A program made the translations under genes and the position numbers. A DNA stretch of 64,000 nt from an uncultured Limimonas sp. (GTDB lineage: Bacteria; Pseudomonadota; Alphaproteobacteria; Kiloniellales; Rhodovibrionaceae): contig CAJXKW010000001.1 of assembly GCA_913055855.1 (NCBI GenBank), positions 1 through 64,000 on the forward strand. Direction: 5' to 3'. The notes under the pieces were generated by a model. That model had not been told where the DNA came from and did no database searches. It was given only the letters and a program-made list of their open reading frames with translations. Shown here piece after piece: positions 38,249-47,728 of the stretch. Position 1 is the first letter of the stretch, and each line of letters starts with the position of its first letter.

Positions 38249-38977
38249 ATGATCGAGTGGCAGGACGACGGTATCGTGCTCCATCGCCGGGCGCACGGCG
38301 AGGACGCGGCGATCGTGCAGATCCTCACGCAGAACCACGGCCGTCACGTCGGGCTGGCCCGCGGCGCACAATCGCGGCGTACGCGCGGCACCTATGAGCC
38401 CGGAACGGTGGTGCAGGCGGTTTGGCGGGCGCGCCTGGCGGAGCACCTGGGCCATTTCACCTGCGAGCCCGTGGCGCATCCGGTCGCCGCGTTCTTCAGC
38501 AACCCGGGGCGTCTGGCGGCGCTCAACGCGGCGACGGCGGTTCTCGCGGCGGCGCTGCCCGAGCGCGTGCCGCACCCGGCAGTCTATGACGGCACGCGCA
38601 CGCTGCTCGACCATCTGGGGAGCGAGCACTGGGCCGAGATCTACGTCCAGTGGGAGGTCGCCCTGCTGGCGGATCTGGGCTTCGCGCTGGACTTCAGCGC
38701 CTGTGCCGGCGGCGGCAACGACCGGCTCGCCTACGTCAGCCCGCGCACCGGCCGCGCCGTCTCCCTTGCCGCCGGCGAGCCGTACAAGGACCGGTTACTG
38801 CCGCTGCCCGGCTTTCTGATCCGCGCCGATTCCGGCGGCCCCGAGGCCGTCGGACAGGGGCTGCGGCTGACCGAGCATTTTCTCGCCAGGCACGTATTCG
38901 CCCCGACGGATGCCGAGGTACCGGCAGCGCGCCGGCGCTTGCGCGAACGCTTCACCGCGGCCGGAGCGACCGTCTGA
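38249..38977 (+). CDS. recO: DNA repair protein RecO
   Basis: RecFOR mediator of 242 aa that loads RecA onto SSB-coated DNA. The N-terminal OB-fold starts IEWQDDGIVLHRRAHGEDAAIVQILT, followed by an Ala/Leu-rich helical domain and SACAGGGNDRLAYVSPRTGRAV. The zinc-finger cysteines of some RecO proteins are mostly absent. Its TGA overlaps the next gene's ATG (TGATG). Confidence 0.95.
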   Translation: MIEWQDDGIVLHRRAHGEDAAIVQILTQNHGRHVGLARGAQSRRTRGTYEPGTVVQAVWRARLAEHLGHFTCEPVAHPVAAFFSNPGRLAALNAATAVLAAALPERVPHPAVYDGTRTLLDHLGSEHWAEIYVQWEVALLADLGFALDFSACAGGGNDRLAYVSPRTGRAVSLAAGEPYKDRLLPLPGFLIRADSGGPEAVGQGLRLTEHFLARHVFAPTDAEVPAARRRLRERFTAAGATV

Positions 38978-40236
38978 TGGCGGGGGGAACGGCGGGACCG
39001 CGCGTCGTCGTCGTGGGCGCGGGCGTCATCGGCATCTGCGCGGCGCTCCAGCTCCAGCGGGCGGGGATGCAGGTCGAGATCCTCGACCGCCATCCGCCGG
39101 GCGAGGGGGCCTCCTATGCCAACGCCGCGGTGGTGACCGAGGCGCACGTCGCCCCCATTGCCATGCCGGGTGTGCTCGCGCAGGTGCCGCGCATGCTCCT
39201 GGACCGCGAAAGCCCGCTGGCGCTGCGCTGGCGCGACCTGCACCGGCTCGCGCCCTGGCTCGCGCGCTTTCTCGCGGCCGCGCGTCCGGCTGCGGTGCGT
39301 CGCATTGCCGAAGCAATGGGCCGGCTCCTGGACGGTAGCATGGCGGCGTTCGAGCCGCTGCTCGCGGAGGCCGAGGAACCGGGCCTGCTGCAGCGCACGG
39401 GCACGCTGTGCATCTACGAGAGCCAGGCCGGGTTCCGGCGGGATGCAACCGCGCGCGAGCTGGAGCAGCACGTCGGGCGGCGTTTCGAGATTTATTCCGC
39501 CAGCGCCTTGCGCCAGGTGGAGCCCGCGTTGGGCGCCACGGACCGGCTGCATGCGGGGGTCTACTATCCCGACGCCGGCTACATCACCGACAATTACCGC
39601 TTGGTTCAGGTGCTCGCGCGCAGCTTCCGGCGCCATGGCGGACGGATCCTGCGCGAGGCCGCGACCGGGTTCGCGTTCGAGGGCGACCGTGTGTGCGCCG
39701 TGGCGACGGAGCGCACGACGCGGCCCTGTGACCACGTCGTGGTCGCCGCCGGGGCATGGTCGCGGCCGCTGGCGCGCAAGCTCGGCGCGAATCCGCCCCT
39801 GGACACCGAGCGCGGCTACAGCCTGACCCTTCCGGAGCCTGGCGTGTCCCCCCGCATGCCGGTGTTCTCCGGCGAGCGCGGCATGGTCTGCACGCCCCAG
39901 GAAACGGGCCTGCGCCTGGCGGGCACGGTGGAGCTGGGCGGCCTGGACGCCCCGCCGGACTGGAATCGGGCGGACGTGCTGTTGCGCCATGCGCGGCGCT
40001 GGTTTCCCGAGCTGGGCAGCACGCCGGCGGGCCGCTGGATGGGATTTCGTCCGTCCATGCCGGACAGTCTACCGGTGATCTCCCGCACCCCGCGCCATTC
40101 GAATGCGGTGCTGGCGTTCGGGCACGGGCATTGCGGGTTGATGCTGGGGCCGCGAACGGGCGAACTGGTGCGCGATCTGGTGCTGGGCCGTACGCCCGTG
40201 GTGGATCCGGCGCCGTACCGGGTGGACCGGTTCTGA
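38977..40236 (+). CDS. FAD-dependent D-amino acid dehydrogenase-like oxidoreductase
   Basis: DAO-fold flavoprotein of 419 aa, similar to DadA small subunit. The N-terminal FAD motif is VVVVGAGVIGICAALQLQRAG, SYANAAVVTEAHVAPIAMPG matches the DadA pattern, and the C-terminal GHGHCGLMLGPRTGELV closes the FAD site. It likely oxidises D-amino acids to 2-oxo acids at the membrane. The ATG at 38977 sits in the recO stop; the track start at 38650 is inside recO. Its place between recO and parC looks like an insertion into the conserved order. Confidence 0.88.
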   Translation: MAGGTAGPRVVVVGAGVIGICAALQLQRAGMQVEILDRHPPGEGASYANAAVVTEAHVAPIAMPGVLAQVPRMLLDRESPLALRWRDLHRLAPWLARFLAAARPAAVRRIAEAMGRLLDGSMAAFEPLLAEAEEPGLLQRTGTLCIYESQAGFRRDATARELEQHVGRRFEIYSASALRQVEPALGATDRLHAGVYYPDAGYITDNYRLVQVLARSFRRHGGRILREAATGFAFEGDRVCAVATERTTRPCDHVVVAAGAWSRPLARKLGANPPLDTERGYSLTLPEPGVSPRMPVFSGERGMVCTPQETGLRLAGTVELGGLDAPPDWNRADVLLRHARRWFPELGSTPAGRWMGFRPSMPDSLPVISRTPRHSNAVLAFGHGHCGLMLGPRTGELVRDLVLGRTPVVDPAPYRVDRF

Positions 40237-40284
40237 CGCGAGCGGACCGAGAAGCGGGATCGAACGGAGAGGGGAGAGATCGGA

Positions 40285-40704
40285 ATGCGTGTTTTGGCTC
40301 GCGTGATGTGCGTGTTGTCGCTGATCGTTTGTGCCGGGGTCGGGCTCGCCAGCTTGGTTGCGCCGGCGAACACGGCGGGCTCGATCGGCTTGATCTTCGA
40401 CGGCGCCGCCGGCCGGGCGGAGTTCATGACCGTTTACGGCGGTTTCTATCTGGGCATTTCAGCCTATCTCGTCCTGGCGCTGGTCAATCGGCGCTTCCTG
40501 GAATCGGCCCTGGCGTTCCTGGCGCTGGCCGCGAGTGGCGCGATGCTGGCGCGGCTGGGCGCGTGGTACTGGCTCACACCCGAAGGCGCCATGACGCAGC
40601 GTCTACTTATCAGCGAGGTGGCCTGGGCGGCTTCCGGCTGGATCGGCTGGGGCGCCGCGTGGTTCAGCCGGATATCGCGCCCCGATGCGGCGGCGACACG
40701 GTAA
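40285..40704 (+). CDS. DUF4345-like four-helix membrane protein
   Basis: 139 aa with four hydrophobic segments: VMCVLSLIVCAGVGLASLV, FMTVYGGFYLGISAYLVLAL, ALAFLALAASGAMLARLG and ISEVAWAASGWIGWGAAWF. The YGGFYLGISAYL segment resembles DUF4345-type proteins. Function unknown. GGAGAGGGGAGAG gives a strong ribosome binding site before ATG 40285. It ends nine bases before parC. Confidence 0.75.
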   Translation: MRVLARVMCVLSLIVCAGVGLASLVAPANTAGSIGLIFDGAAGRAEFMTVYGGFYLGISAYLVLALVNRRFLESALAFLALAASGAMLARLGAWYWLTPEGAMTQRLLISEVAWAASGWIGWGAAWFSRISRPDAAATR

Positions 40705-40713
40705 GCGTGTGCC

Positions 40714-42954
40714 ATGAGCGACCTGCTGGGCGACGACTCCGCCGACATTCGCGACGTGCCGCTGGCCTCGGCGCTGTCCGAGCGCTACCTATCTTATGCG
40801 CTGTCGACCATTGTCTCGCGCTCGCTGCCGGACGTGCGCGACGGGCTGAAGCCCGTGCACCGGCGCCTGCTTTATGCCATGCGCCAGCTCCGGCTGGAAC
40901 CGAACGCGGGCTTCAAGAAATCCGCGCGGGTCGTGGGCGACGTCATCGGGAAGTACCACCCGCACGGTGACCAGGCGATCTACGACGCTCTGGTCCGGCT
41001 CGCCCAGGACTTTGCGCTGCGCTACCCGCTGATCGACGGGCAGGGGAATTTCGGCAACATCGACGGCGACAACCCCGCGGCCATGCGCTACACCGAGGCG
41101 CGTCTGACCGACGTGGCCATGGCGCTGCTAGCGGGGATCGACGAGGACGCCGTCGACTTCCGCCCAACCTACGACGGCGAGGCCGAGGAGCCGGTCGTTC
41201 TGCCGGGTGCCTTCCCCAACCTGCTGGCCAACGGGGCGCAGGGCATCGCCGTGGGCATGGCCACCAACATTCCCCCGCACAACGCGGCGGAGGTCTGTGA
41301 CGCCGCGCGCCTGCTCATCGCCGACTGGCACACCCCGGTGGCCGACCTTGTGGCGCAGATGCCTGGCCCGGACCTTCCCACGGGCGGTGTTCTGGTGGAA
41401 TCGCGCGCGGATCTCGTTGCCGCGTACGAGGCGGGCCGTGGCTCCTTCCGGGTGCGCGCGCGCTGGCACACCGAGACCTTCAAGGGCGGCACGTACCAGA
41501 TCGTGGTCACGGAAATCCCGTATCAGGTGCCCAAATCGCGTCTGGTGGAAAAGATCGCGGACCTGCTCGCCGAGCGGAAGCTGCCCGCACTGGCGGATGT
41601 GCGGGACGAGTCAACCGAGGACGTGCGCCTCGTCCTGGAGCCGCGCAGCCGCAACGTCGACGCCACGGTGCTCATGGAGTCCCTGTTCAAGCAGACCGAG
41701 CTGGAGGCGAAGCTCGGGCTGAACATGAACGTTCTGGACAAGGACACCACGCCCTGGGTGATGGACCTGCGCTCGGTGCTGCGGGCCTTTCTGGCCCATC
41801 GCCACGACGTCCTGCAGCGGCGCACGCGGCACCGGCTGGACGCCATTGCGCGACGGCTGGAAATCCTGGACGGCTATCTCGTTGCCTACCTCAACCTCGA
41901 CGAGGTGATCCGGATCATCCGCGAGGAAGACAAGCCCAAGCCCGTCCTGATGGAACGCTTTGCGCTCACGGAAATTCAGGCCGACGCCATTCTGAACATG
42001 CGGCTGCGCGCGCTGCGCAAGCTGGAAGAGATGAAAATCCGCGAGGAGCACAACAACCTCACCGCGGAACAGGCCGATCTCCAGGACTTGATGCAGGATT
42101 CGGACCGGCGCTGGGCGCGCATTGGCGACGAACTCGACACAGTTCGCGCGCAATTCGGCCCCGATACGGAGCTGGGCCGCCGCCGCACGGACCTGGGCGA
42201 AGCGCCGCCGGATGTGGACGTGCCGCTGGAAGCCGTGGTGGAGCGCGAACCCATCACGGTCCTCTGCTCGGCCAAGGGCTGGATCCGGGCCATGAAGGGG
42301 CACCTCCAGGACGTGGGCGAGGTCAAGTACAAGGATGGCGACGGGCCGCGCTTCGCCGTGCACGCCTACACCACGGACAAGCTGCTGGTCTTCGCCACCA
42401 ACGGGCGCTTCTATACCCTAGGGGCCGAGCGCCTGCCCGGCGGACGCGGCTTCGGCGAGCCGCTGCGCCTGATGATCGACCTCGCCAACGACGAAGACGT
42501 GGTGCAGATCCTAACCCATCAGGGTGGTCGCAAGCTGCTGGTCGCATCGAGCGACGGCCGCGGCTTTGTGACGGCGGAAGACGACGTTGTGGCGCAAAAG
42601 AAGGGCGGCAAGCAGATCCTTTCCCCGGCGAAGGGCGCGCGCGCCGCCGTGTGCCGGCCGGTTCCGCCCGAGGCGGACCACCTTGCCGTGGTGGGCGAGA
42701 ACCGACGGATGGTGGTTTTCCCGCTCGGCGAACTTTCCGAGCTGGCCAAGGGCCGTGGCGTCATCCTGCAGCGCTATCGCGACGGCGGGCTCACCGACGC
42801 GAAGCCCTTCCGCTACGCCGACGGCCTGAGCTGGCCCGCGGGCAAGGGGCGGAGACGCACCGAGAGCGACCTGCGCGCCTGGTTGAGCCGCCGCGGCGGG
42901 CAAGGGCGCATGGTGCCCAGCGGCTTCCCCAAGTCGAACAGGTTCGGCGATTGA
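40714..42954 (+). CDS. parC: DNA topoisomerase IV subunit A
   Basis: Decatenating type II topoisomerase subunit of 746 aa. The catalytic Tyr is in [10 protein letters not shown], and the breakage-reunion domain has [20 protein letters not shown] and [11 protein letters not shown]. The C-terminal beta-pinwheel carries the shorter ParC-like blades rather than a GyrA-box set. Presence after era-recO agrees with alphaproteobacterial order. No T-rich terminator follows, only a small CCGCCGC/GCGGCGG hairpin at 42966. Confidence 0.95.
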   Translation: MSDLLGDDSADIRDVPLASALSERYLSYALSTIVSRSLPDVRDGLKPVHRRLLYAMRQLRLEPNAGFKKSARVVGDVIGKYHPHGDQAIYDALVRLAQDFALRYPLIDGQGNFGNIDGDNPAAMRYTEARLTDVAMALLAGIDEDAVDFRPTYDGEAEEPVVLPGAFPNLLANGAQGIAVGMATNIPPHNAAEVCDAARLLIADWHTPVADLVAQMPGPDLPTGGVLVESRADLVAAYEAGRGSFRVRARWHTETFKGGTYQIVVTEIPYQVPKSRLVEKIADLLAERKLPALADVRDESTEDVRLVLEPRSRNVDATVLMESLFKQTELEAKLGLNMNVLDKDTTPWVMDLRSVLRAFLAHRHDVLQRRTRHRLDAIARRLEILDGYLVAYLNLDEVIRIIREEDKPKPVLMERFALTEIQADAILNMRLRALRKLEEMKIREEHNNLTAEQADLQDLMQDSDRRWARIGDELDTVRAQFGPDTELGRRRTDLGEAPPDVDVPLEAVVEREPITVLCSAKGWIRAMKGHLQDVGEVKYKDGDGPRFAVHAYTTDKLLVFATNGRFYTLGAERLPGGRGFGEPLRLMIDLANDEDVVQILTHQGGRKLLVASSDGRGFVTAEDDVVAQKKGGKQILSPAKGARAAVCRPVPPEADHLAVVGENRRMVVFPLGELSELAKGRGVILQRYRDGGLTDAKPFRYADGLSWPAGKGRRRTESDLRAWLSRRGGQGRMVPSGFPKSNRFGD

Positions 42955-43213
42955 GATGCCCGATTCCGCCGCGAACGCGGCGGCGCACGGACGTGCCGTA
43001 AACCTGGACAGGCGTGTCGCTACATGGCGCAAGGCCAGGGCCGTTTCGGTCAAGCTGAACCTCGCCTCTGGGCGGATTGCGAAGGGATGAATGCCCAAAA
43101 ATTCGGAAGATAGCCGGCACGTTTCAGATGGGGAATGGGCTGCTGCGGTCCGGGAACCTGCGGCTCGACAGCGCAGCAGTGCGCCTGTAGGCTTTGCGCC
43201 CGGGAGGCCCCGC

Positions 43214-43669
43214 ATGACCTTGATGCAACTGACCTACGTTTCCAGCCCGTTCGGCTTCGATGAAAGCACGTTTGCCGGCATTCTCCTGGACGCGCGCCGC
43301 TGCAATGCCCGCGACGGAATTACGGGCTCGCTGATCGTGCGCGAGGACATTTACCTTCAGCTTCTGGAGGGGCCGGCTTCGGCGGTCGACGCCGCGTTCG
43401 GCCGGATCCGCCGGGACGGCCGGCATTGCCAGGTGCAGCTCACGAGCCGGCACGAGGTCGACGCGCGGCTCTTTCCCGAGTGGACCATGCGCGACGATCC
43501 GGTGCGCTCCTGGATGTGGACCATGGACGAGGTCGCCCGGGGCGTGCCGCGCCAGGCAAGCGCGGATGAGGTCATTGCGATCTTCGAGCGCTTGGCGGGC
43601 GAGGCGTATGCCGGCAACAGCCCCAATGGGAGCGGCGGCGCAGCTCCCAGCGACGTGGAGCATGGATGA
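43214..43669 (+). CDS. Short BLUF-domain blue-light photoreceptor
   Basis: 151 aa consisting almost only of a BLUF domain (sensor of blue light using FAD). Key residues are in place: Tyr in LMQLTYVSS (residue 7-8), Asn in RRCNARDGITGSLI and Gln in YLQLLEGP, the Tyr/Gln pair that rearranges on illumination. WTMRDDPVRSWMW follows in the beta-5 area. ATG 43214 has GGGAGG upstream; the track start at 43091 adds a non-homologous leader. No fused effector (EAL, cyclase) is present, so it probably signals through a protein partner. Confidence 0.9.
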   Translation: MTLMQLTYVSSPFGFDESTFAGILLDARRCNARDGITGSLIVREDIYLQLLEGPASAVDAAFGRIRRDGRHCQVQLTSRHEVDARLFPEWTMRDDPVRSWMWTMDEVARGVPRQASADEVIAIFERLAGEAYAGNSPNGSGGAAPSDVEHG

Positions 43670-43799
43670 CCGGTCGCAAAACATCGCGCAGGCCGCACGC
43701 GGCCAGCCGCCGATACGGACGGGCGCCCCGATGCCCTGAACCAGACGTCATCCCGTAACATGGGAAACGGCTTAGTAGCATGCCTTGAGGTATCAACCA

Positions 43800-44453
43800 T
43801 TATCGACGTCTCAGGGACGCATGAAAACTCGTATGCTTTATTCCTCTCGGCAAAGGCAAAATACGATCTTTTAGATATCGTGAGCCAAAGCGGATTTCTT
43901 CTATAAAAAATCCATATCGTTCTGCTAATTGAGATAACGTTACCGGATCTAACCAGCATGTATGCTCGGAATTGTTGCTTACTTTCGAAAACAATGCCGC
44001 CTTGACAATGTAGCGCCAGTACCACGGATTTGGCGTTGAGATAAGAAGAACACCACCATCTGCTAAGCTCATGGAACACGATTTAAAAAATCCATCAAAG
44101 TTTGTTAAGTGCTCAATTATATCGCCGGCCACAATAACGTCATAATCCCCATTCGCAACAAAATTGCATGCATCTCCATACGTTACGTTGAAACCGAGCT
44201 GCCTTAGATATTCTGTTCCGGCCTTATCGTAATCCAGTCCAGTGACCTCACGAGCGTTCGATAGTAATGCTTTATGCAGCCAATATTTTGATTGGTAATT
44301 CTTAGGGTTGTGTTGTACGCAGCCCAAATCCAAAACTTTCGCGCCGGACGTATAGTCAAGGCAAAACCGGATTTTATGATCGTTGCCGTCAAACTCACCA
44401 AGTTTTTTCTTATTTGCTGTCCATGTTGGATGAATCTTTCCGGGCTCTTGCAT
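43800..44453 (-). CDS. AT-rich orphan SAM-dependent methyltransferase
   Basis: Class I methyltransferase of 217 aa. Motif I is KVLDLGCVQHN, the acidic loop after beta-2 is VTGLDYDK, GDACNFV is motif II-like, and YDVIVAGDIIEHL is motif IV. The C-terminal part (NPWYWRYIVKAALF, HTCWLDPVTLSQLAERYGFFIEEI) resembles Methyltransf_23-type enzymes often found in surface-polysaccharide gene sets. Base composition and codon use are markedly AT-rich (ATT, AAT, TTA, AAA codons), unlike every neighbour. A good ribosome binding site (AGGAAAAAGG) precedes ATG 44453. This and the adjacent tRNA-Ser indicate horizontal acquisition. Substrate unknown. Confidence 0.85.
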   Translation of the reverse strand: MQEPGKIHPTWTANKKKLGEFDGNDHKIRFCLDYTSGAKVLDLGCVQHNPKNYQSKYWLHKALLSNAREVTGLDYDKAGTEYLRQLGFNVTYGDACNFVANGDYDVIVAGDIIEHLTNFDGFFKSCSMSLADGGVLLISTPNPWYWRYIVKAALFSKVSNNSEHTCWLDPVTLSQLAERYGFFIEEIRFGSRYLKDRILPLPRGIKHTSFHASLRRR

Positions 44454-44721
44454 CGCTTGCCTTTTTCCTCAGTTGGACAACTCAATAGACGATGGCAAGT
44501 AGATCCAATCAAAAAACGCCTTTTCGATACGGGTCCCTCTCTGCCGACAGCATGAGCTTAGGGTCGGGGCCAGGGTAAGCCCGAAAGACGCCATGAGACA
44601 CATCAGTTTTGCGGTTGAACCCCTTGGGGATTCGTCGGACATGGGCGTTTCACGGTACAGCACAGTGGCGATGACACCCCCCGGCCCGCCACCGCCCAAC
44701 TTTCGTGTGCGGATGTCCGCA
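44454..44721. other. Transition region between AT-rich gene and tRNA-Ser
   Basis: 268 bases in which composition shifts from AT-rich back to the host GC level. A 76-aa minus-strand ORF (44469-44699) has no recognisable family and is not called. I find no integrase, IS end or copy of the tRNA 3' end. Confidence 0.4.
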
Positions 44722-44811
44722 TGGCGGATGGGGTGGGATTCGAACCCACGGAGGGCGTGAACCCTCGCCGGTTTTCAAGACCGGTGCTTTCGACCGCTCA
44801 GCCACCCATCC
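44722..44811 (-). tRNA. tRNA-Ser (anticodon UGA)
   Basis: 90-nt class II tRNA read on the minus strand, including an encoded CCA. The acceptor stem pairs GGATGGG with CCCATCC, the discriminator is G, and the anticodon loop CTTGAAA gives UGA. The long variable arm (CGAGGGTTCACGCCCTC) identifies serine. The T-loop GGTTCGAATCC is standard. Confidence 0.97.
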
Positions 44812-45224
44812 GGTGTTACCTTCACATCATTCCACATAGCGCACCGGCCCGGGGGTGGTCCAGCCGTCTCGCCGAAACGTCCCGAACGGTGCGCACGGAT
44901 TCCGCGGGCGTTCAGGAGGCCGGATTCGGGGGGAGTGGTTTGCCGGTGCACCCCGGCCCTCAGGCTCGCGGGGATGCCCCGCATCGACAGGTTTCGGCCG
45001 AAGGCGCGGTTCCCGCTCGCCGGTGCGGTTGCGATTTTCTTTCATGATCTCGCGCGTGTTACCGGCCACCCGGAAAAAGCCCGTCGCACTGGAATCGGCC
45101 CGGCGGGAACATCTCCGGGCCCCGTGCGGCGCTTTCGGCCTTTCCGGGCGCGTGCGCCGGATGGCAAAGAACGCACAGGAACGTCCCGGGCCGGGCGAAG
45201 CCGCGGCGGCGGAGATAGGAGCCC
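44812..45224. other. Intergenic region upstream of tRNA-Ser and ycjX
   Basis: 413 bases between divergent tRNA-Ser and the YcjX-like gene. It must contain the tRNA promoter on the minus strand and the ycjX promoter on the plus strand. AGGAG at the right end is the ycjX ribosome binding site. ORFs here (for example 44855-45289) show no family resemblance. Confidence 0.4.
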
Positions 45225-46628
45225 ATGATCGATTTCGACATGCGCGAGCGGGTTCGCATTGGCGTCACCGGGCTGAACAGCGCGGGTAAGACGGTTTTCC
45301 TCACGGCCTTGATCCATGCGTTGCGCCAACGTGGTGCCATCGCCGGCGTGTCGGTGGTGCGCGAGGGCCGGCTCAAGGGCGTGGAACGGCTGCCCATGGC
45401 CTCCGATGACACGGCCGCGAGCTTTCCCTACGACGCGAATGCGGACGCCCTCACGGGTGCGGATGGTGATCCGCGCTGGCCGCCCAGCACGGATCGGGTC
45501 GCCAAAGCCGTGCTCGCGCTGCGTTACCGCTCCGGCAACCAGATCCTGCGCCACCTCGGCGACCGGGCGCTGCGCGTCGAGCTGGTCGACTATCCGGGCG
45601 AATGGCTTCTCGATGTGCTCCTCGCCCAGCACGATTTCGCCGCGTGGTCGCGGGCGGTGTTCCAGGAAATGGAGTCGCCGGAGGCGGGCCCGGAGGCAAA
45701 GGCGTTCCTCGCCTACGTGAACGACCTCGACCAGGACAGCACCGCGGACGTCGAGGAGAAGGCGCGCACCGCCGCCGAACTCTTCCGCACCTATGTCCGC
45801 GCCCGGCGCGACGCCACGGGCCGCGCCAACCGGCTGCACCCGGGCCGCTTCATCCTGCCGGGGCCGGGCATGGATGTGACCATGCCGGCGCTGACCTTCG
45901 CGCCGCTGCCGCCACGGCCGAGTGCGGCCGGCGGGTTCGGCGGCTTGAGCCGCCTGCGCGGGCTTGCCGGACCGCGCACGCTCGGGCGCATCATGGCGGC
46001 GCGCTTCGACAGCTACCGCGAGACGATTGTCCGGCCATTCTTCGAACGGACCCAGGCGCGCCTGGACCGGCAGGTCGTGCTTATCGATCTGCTGGGCCAT
46101 CTGGCACGCGATGGGGCGGGCGTGCCGCTGCTCGACGGCGAGTTGCGCGATCTTCAGGAGGCCATGCGCATCGGCCGAACCTGGCTGCCGCGCTGGCTCC
46201 TGCCCACGATCGATCGGGTCCTCTACGCCAGCACCAAGGCCGACCTGGTACCGGCCGACCAGCACGACGTTCTCCTCGAGCGCATGCGCAAGGCCGTGGC
46301 GAACGCCAGCGAATCCGCCCGTTTCCGGGGCGCCGATACGCGCGTCATGACGCTCGCCGCCCTGGCCGCGACGCGCGACGTCTCGGCACGCGACCGGCCC
46401 GACCGCGGTTACGTCGCAGGGCGGCACGCCGACGGCAACGCCTACATGCACTATCCCGGGGAACTCGACCGAGCCCGGCCACCAGTGGACGCGAGCGGGT
46501 CCCTGGCTGTGGCGCCGTTCGAGATCGAACGCTTCCAGCCGCCGGCGGGTTTGGGGCGGAACGAATCCTGGCCCCACCGGCGGCTGGACGGGGCGATCGA
46601 ATACCTGATCGGGGATCGGCTTTCATGA
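45225..46628 (+). CDS. ycjX: YcjX-family P-loop NTPase
   Basis: 467 aa. The P-loop is VTGLNSAGKTVFLTALIHAL near residue 15, and VELVDYPGEWLLD gives Walker B. DUF463 segments ASFPYDA, LPGPGMD and WLPRWLLPTIDRVLYASTKADLVP are characteristic of YcjX. The family is linked to heat-shock/phage-shock and membrane stress, but no reaction is established. A good AGGAG lies before the ATG. It overlaps the next gene by ATGA, as ycjX and ycjF do elsewhere. Confidence 0.92.
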   Translation: MIDFDMRERVRIGVTGLNSAGKTVFLTALIHALRQRGAIAGVSVVREGRLKGVERLPMASDDTAASFPYDANADALTGADGDPRWPPSTDRVAKAVLALRYRSGNQILRHLGDRALRVELVDYPGEWLLDVLLAQHDFAAWSRAVFQEMESPEAGPEAKAFLAYVNDLDQDSTADVEEKARTAAELFRTYVRARRDATGRANRLHPGRFILPGPGMDVTMPALTFAPLPPRPSAAGGFGGLSRLRGLAGPRTLGRIMAARFDSYRETIVRPFFERTQARLDRQVVLIDLLGHLARDGAGVPLLDGELRDLQEAMRIGRTWLPRWLLPTIDRVLYASTKADLVPADQHDVLLERMRKAVANASESARFRGADTRVMTLAALAATRDVSARDRPDRGYVAGRHADGNAYMHYPGELDRARPPVDASGSLAVAPFEIERFQPPAGLGRNESWPHRRLDGAIEYLIGDRLS

Positions 46629-47668
46629 CGGCCGCCCGTGGTCCCGACACACGGCCGCTGGACCCGGAAGCGGGCGCGCCCGCCGCAGCGGCCCCCGCAC
46701 CGGACACCCGGCACATCGACGCCGCCGACGCCGCTCCCGCGGCTCCCGGCGCCGCCGAACCGCTTGCGGCACCCGGCCGGCCGCGGTGGCAACGTTTCGC
46801 GTTGGCGGGACTGATCCTGCTCGCGCTCGCGGGCGCGGGGAGCTACGTGGAAACCCTGGTCGCGGTGGTATTCCAACCCGCGGCCGTGACCGAATGGATC
46901 GCCGCGGCGGGCACCCTGCTTCTCGGCGCGGCCGCAGTGCTCGCCGCTGCAAAGGAACTCCGCGCGGTACTGCGCTTGCGCCGGCTGGAGGCGATCCGGC
47001 GGCGGGCCGAGGCGCTGCTCGACGGCGAGGCTGCCGACGACCCCGCGATCGTCGGCGAACTGCGGGGCATCTACGCCGGCCGTCCGGACGTCGCGCCCGC
47101 TCTCCGACACTTCAAGAGCCGCGCCGAAGGGGTTGGCGATGCGGCAAATCAGGTGGCCGCGTTCGACGCCGTGGTGCTCGCTGAACTCGACGACCGCGTC
47201 GAGCGCACGGCCGTGGCGGCGGTACGCCGCACGGCGACGGCCACCGCGCTGAGTCCGTTCGCGCTCCTGGACGCCGGCGTCGCGGCCTGGGTGAACCTGC
47301 GCCTCATCCGCGACGTGGCGAGCGCCTACGGCGGCCGGCCCGGCGCGGCGGCGACGCTCCGGCTGCTGCGCCTGGCGTTCTGGAACATGCTGGCCGCTGG
47401 CGTGTTCGAGAACGCCCAGGACGCCCTGAACGACTTGGTCAGCGAGGGCGTAGCGGGGCGAGTGTCGACCACCATGGCCTCCGCTGTGACCAACGGCCTG
47501 CTGACGGCACGCCTGGCGGTCGCGGCGATCGAGGTCTGCCGGCCGGTCCCGCGGCGCACCCGGGCGCGCACCAGTCCGCGGCGGATGGTTCGGCGCGCCC
47601 TGTCCGACGGCTTCGCGTCCGGTATGACCGGCAGGCGGGCGAGGGCCGAGGGGCAGCCGGGGGAATAG
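46625..47668 (+). CDS. YcjF/TIGR01620 (DUF697) membrane protein
   Basis: 347 aa, partner of YcjX. A Pro/Ala-rich N-terminal tail (about 1-52) precedes two membrane segments (FALAGLILLALAGAGSYVETL and WIAAAGTLLLGAAAVLAAA). A DUF697 domain at about 200-310 has TATALSPFALLDAGVAAWVNLRLIRDVA. The track ORF starts far upstream at 45602; the real ATG is 46625, inside the ycjX stop. The basic C-terminus is probably cytoplasmic. Confidence 0.9.
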   Translation: MTAARGPDTRPLDPEAGAPAAAAPAPDTRHIDAADAAPAAPGAAEPLAAPGRPRWQRFALAGLILLALAGAGSYVETLVAVVFQPAAVTEWIAAAGTLLLGAAAVLAAAKELRAVLRLRRLEAIRRRAEALLDGEAADDPAIVGELRGIYAGRPDVAPALRHFKSRAEGVGDAANQVAAFDAVVLAELDDRVERTAVAAVRRTATATALSPFALLDAGVAAWVNLRLIRDVASAYGGRPGAAATLRLLRLAFWNMLAAGVFENAQDALNDLVSEGVAGRVSTTMASAVTNGLLTARLAVAAIEVCRPVPRRTRARTSPRRMVRRALSDGFASGMTGRRARAEGQPGE

Positions 47669-47707
47669 GCGGGCGTGTTCGTGACCGCGGCACGTGGCGC
47701 CGCGTCT

Positions 47708-47728
47708 TTCGACAAGCTCAGGATGAGG
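47708..47728 (-). repeat. REP-like element between convergent genes
   Basis: Read on the minus strand the sequence is CCTCATCCTGAGCTTGTCGAA, which resembles a short extragenic element common in many alphaproteobacterial genomes. Only one copy is visible here, between convergent ycjF and SGNH genes, the usual location for such elements. Confidence 0.45.

Noticed and set aside
42966-42983. Hairpin CCGCCGC/GCGGCGG after parC as terminator
   Set aside because: Only a 7-bp stem without any T-run; too weak to call.
44469-44699. 76-aa minus-strand ORF upstream of the methyltransferase
   Set aside because: No recognisable family, mixed composition and no convincing ribosome binding site; probably not a gene.
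43670-44722. Integrated element with att repeats at tRNA-Ser
   Set aside because: I looked for a second copy of the tRNA 3' end (GGCGGATGGGGTGGGATTCG) near the far edge of the AT-rich block and found none, and no integrase is present. Acquisition is inferred from composition only.
44855-45289. 144-aa ORF between tRNA-Ser and ycjX
   Set aside because: Arg/Gly-rich sequence typical of non-coding GC-rich DNA; it also overlaps the well-supported ycjX start.
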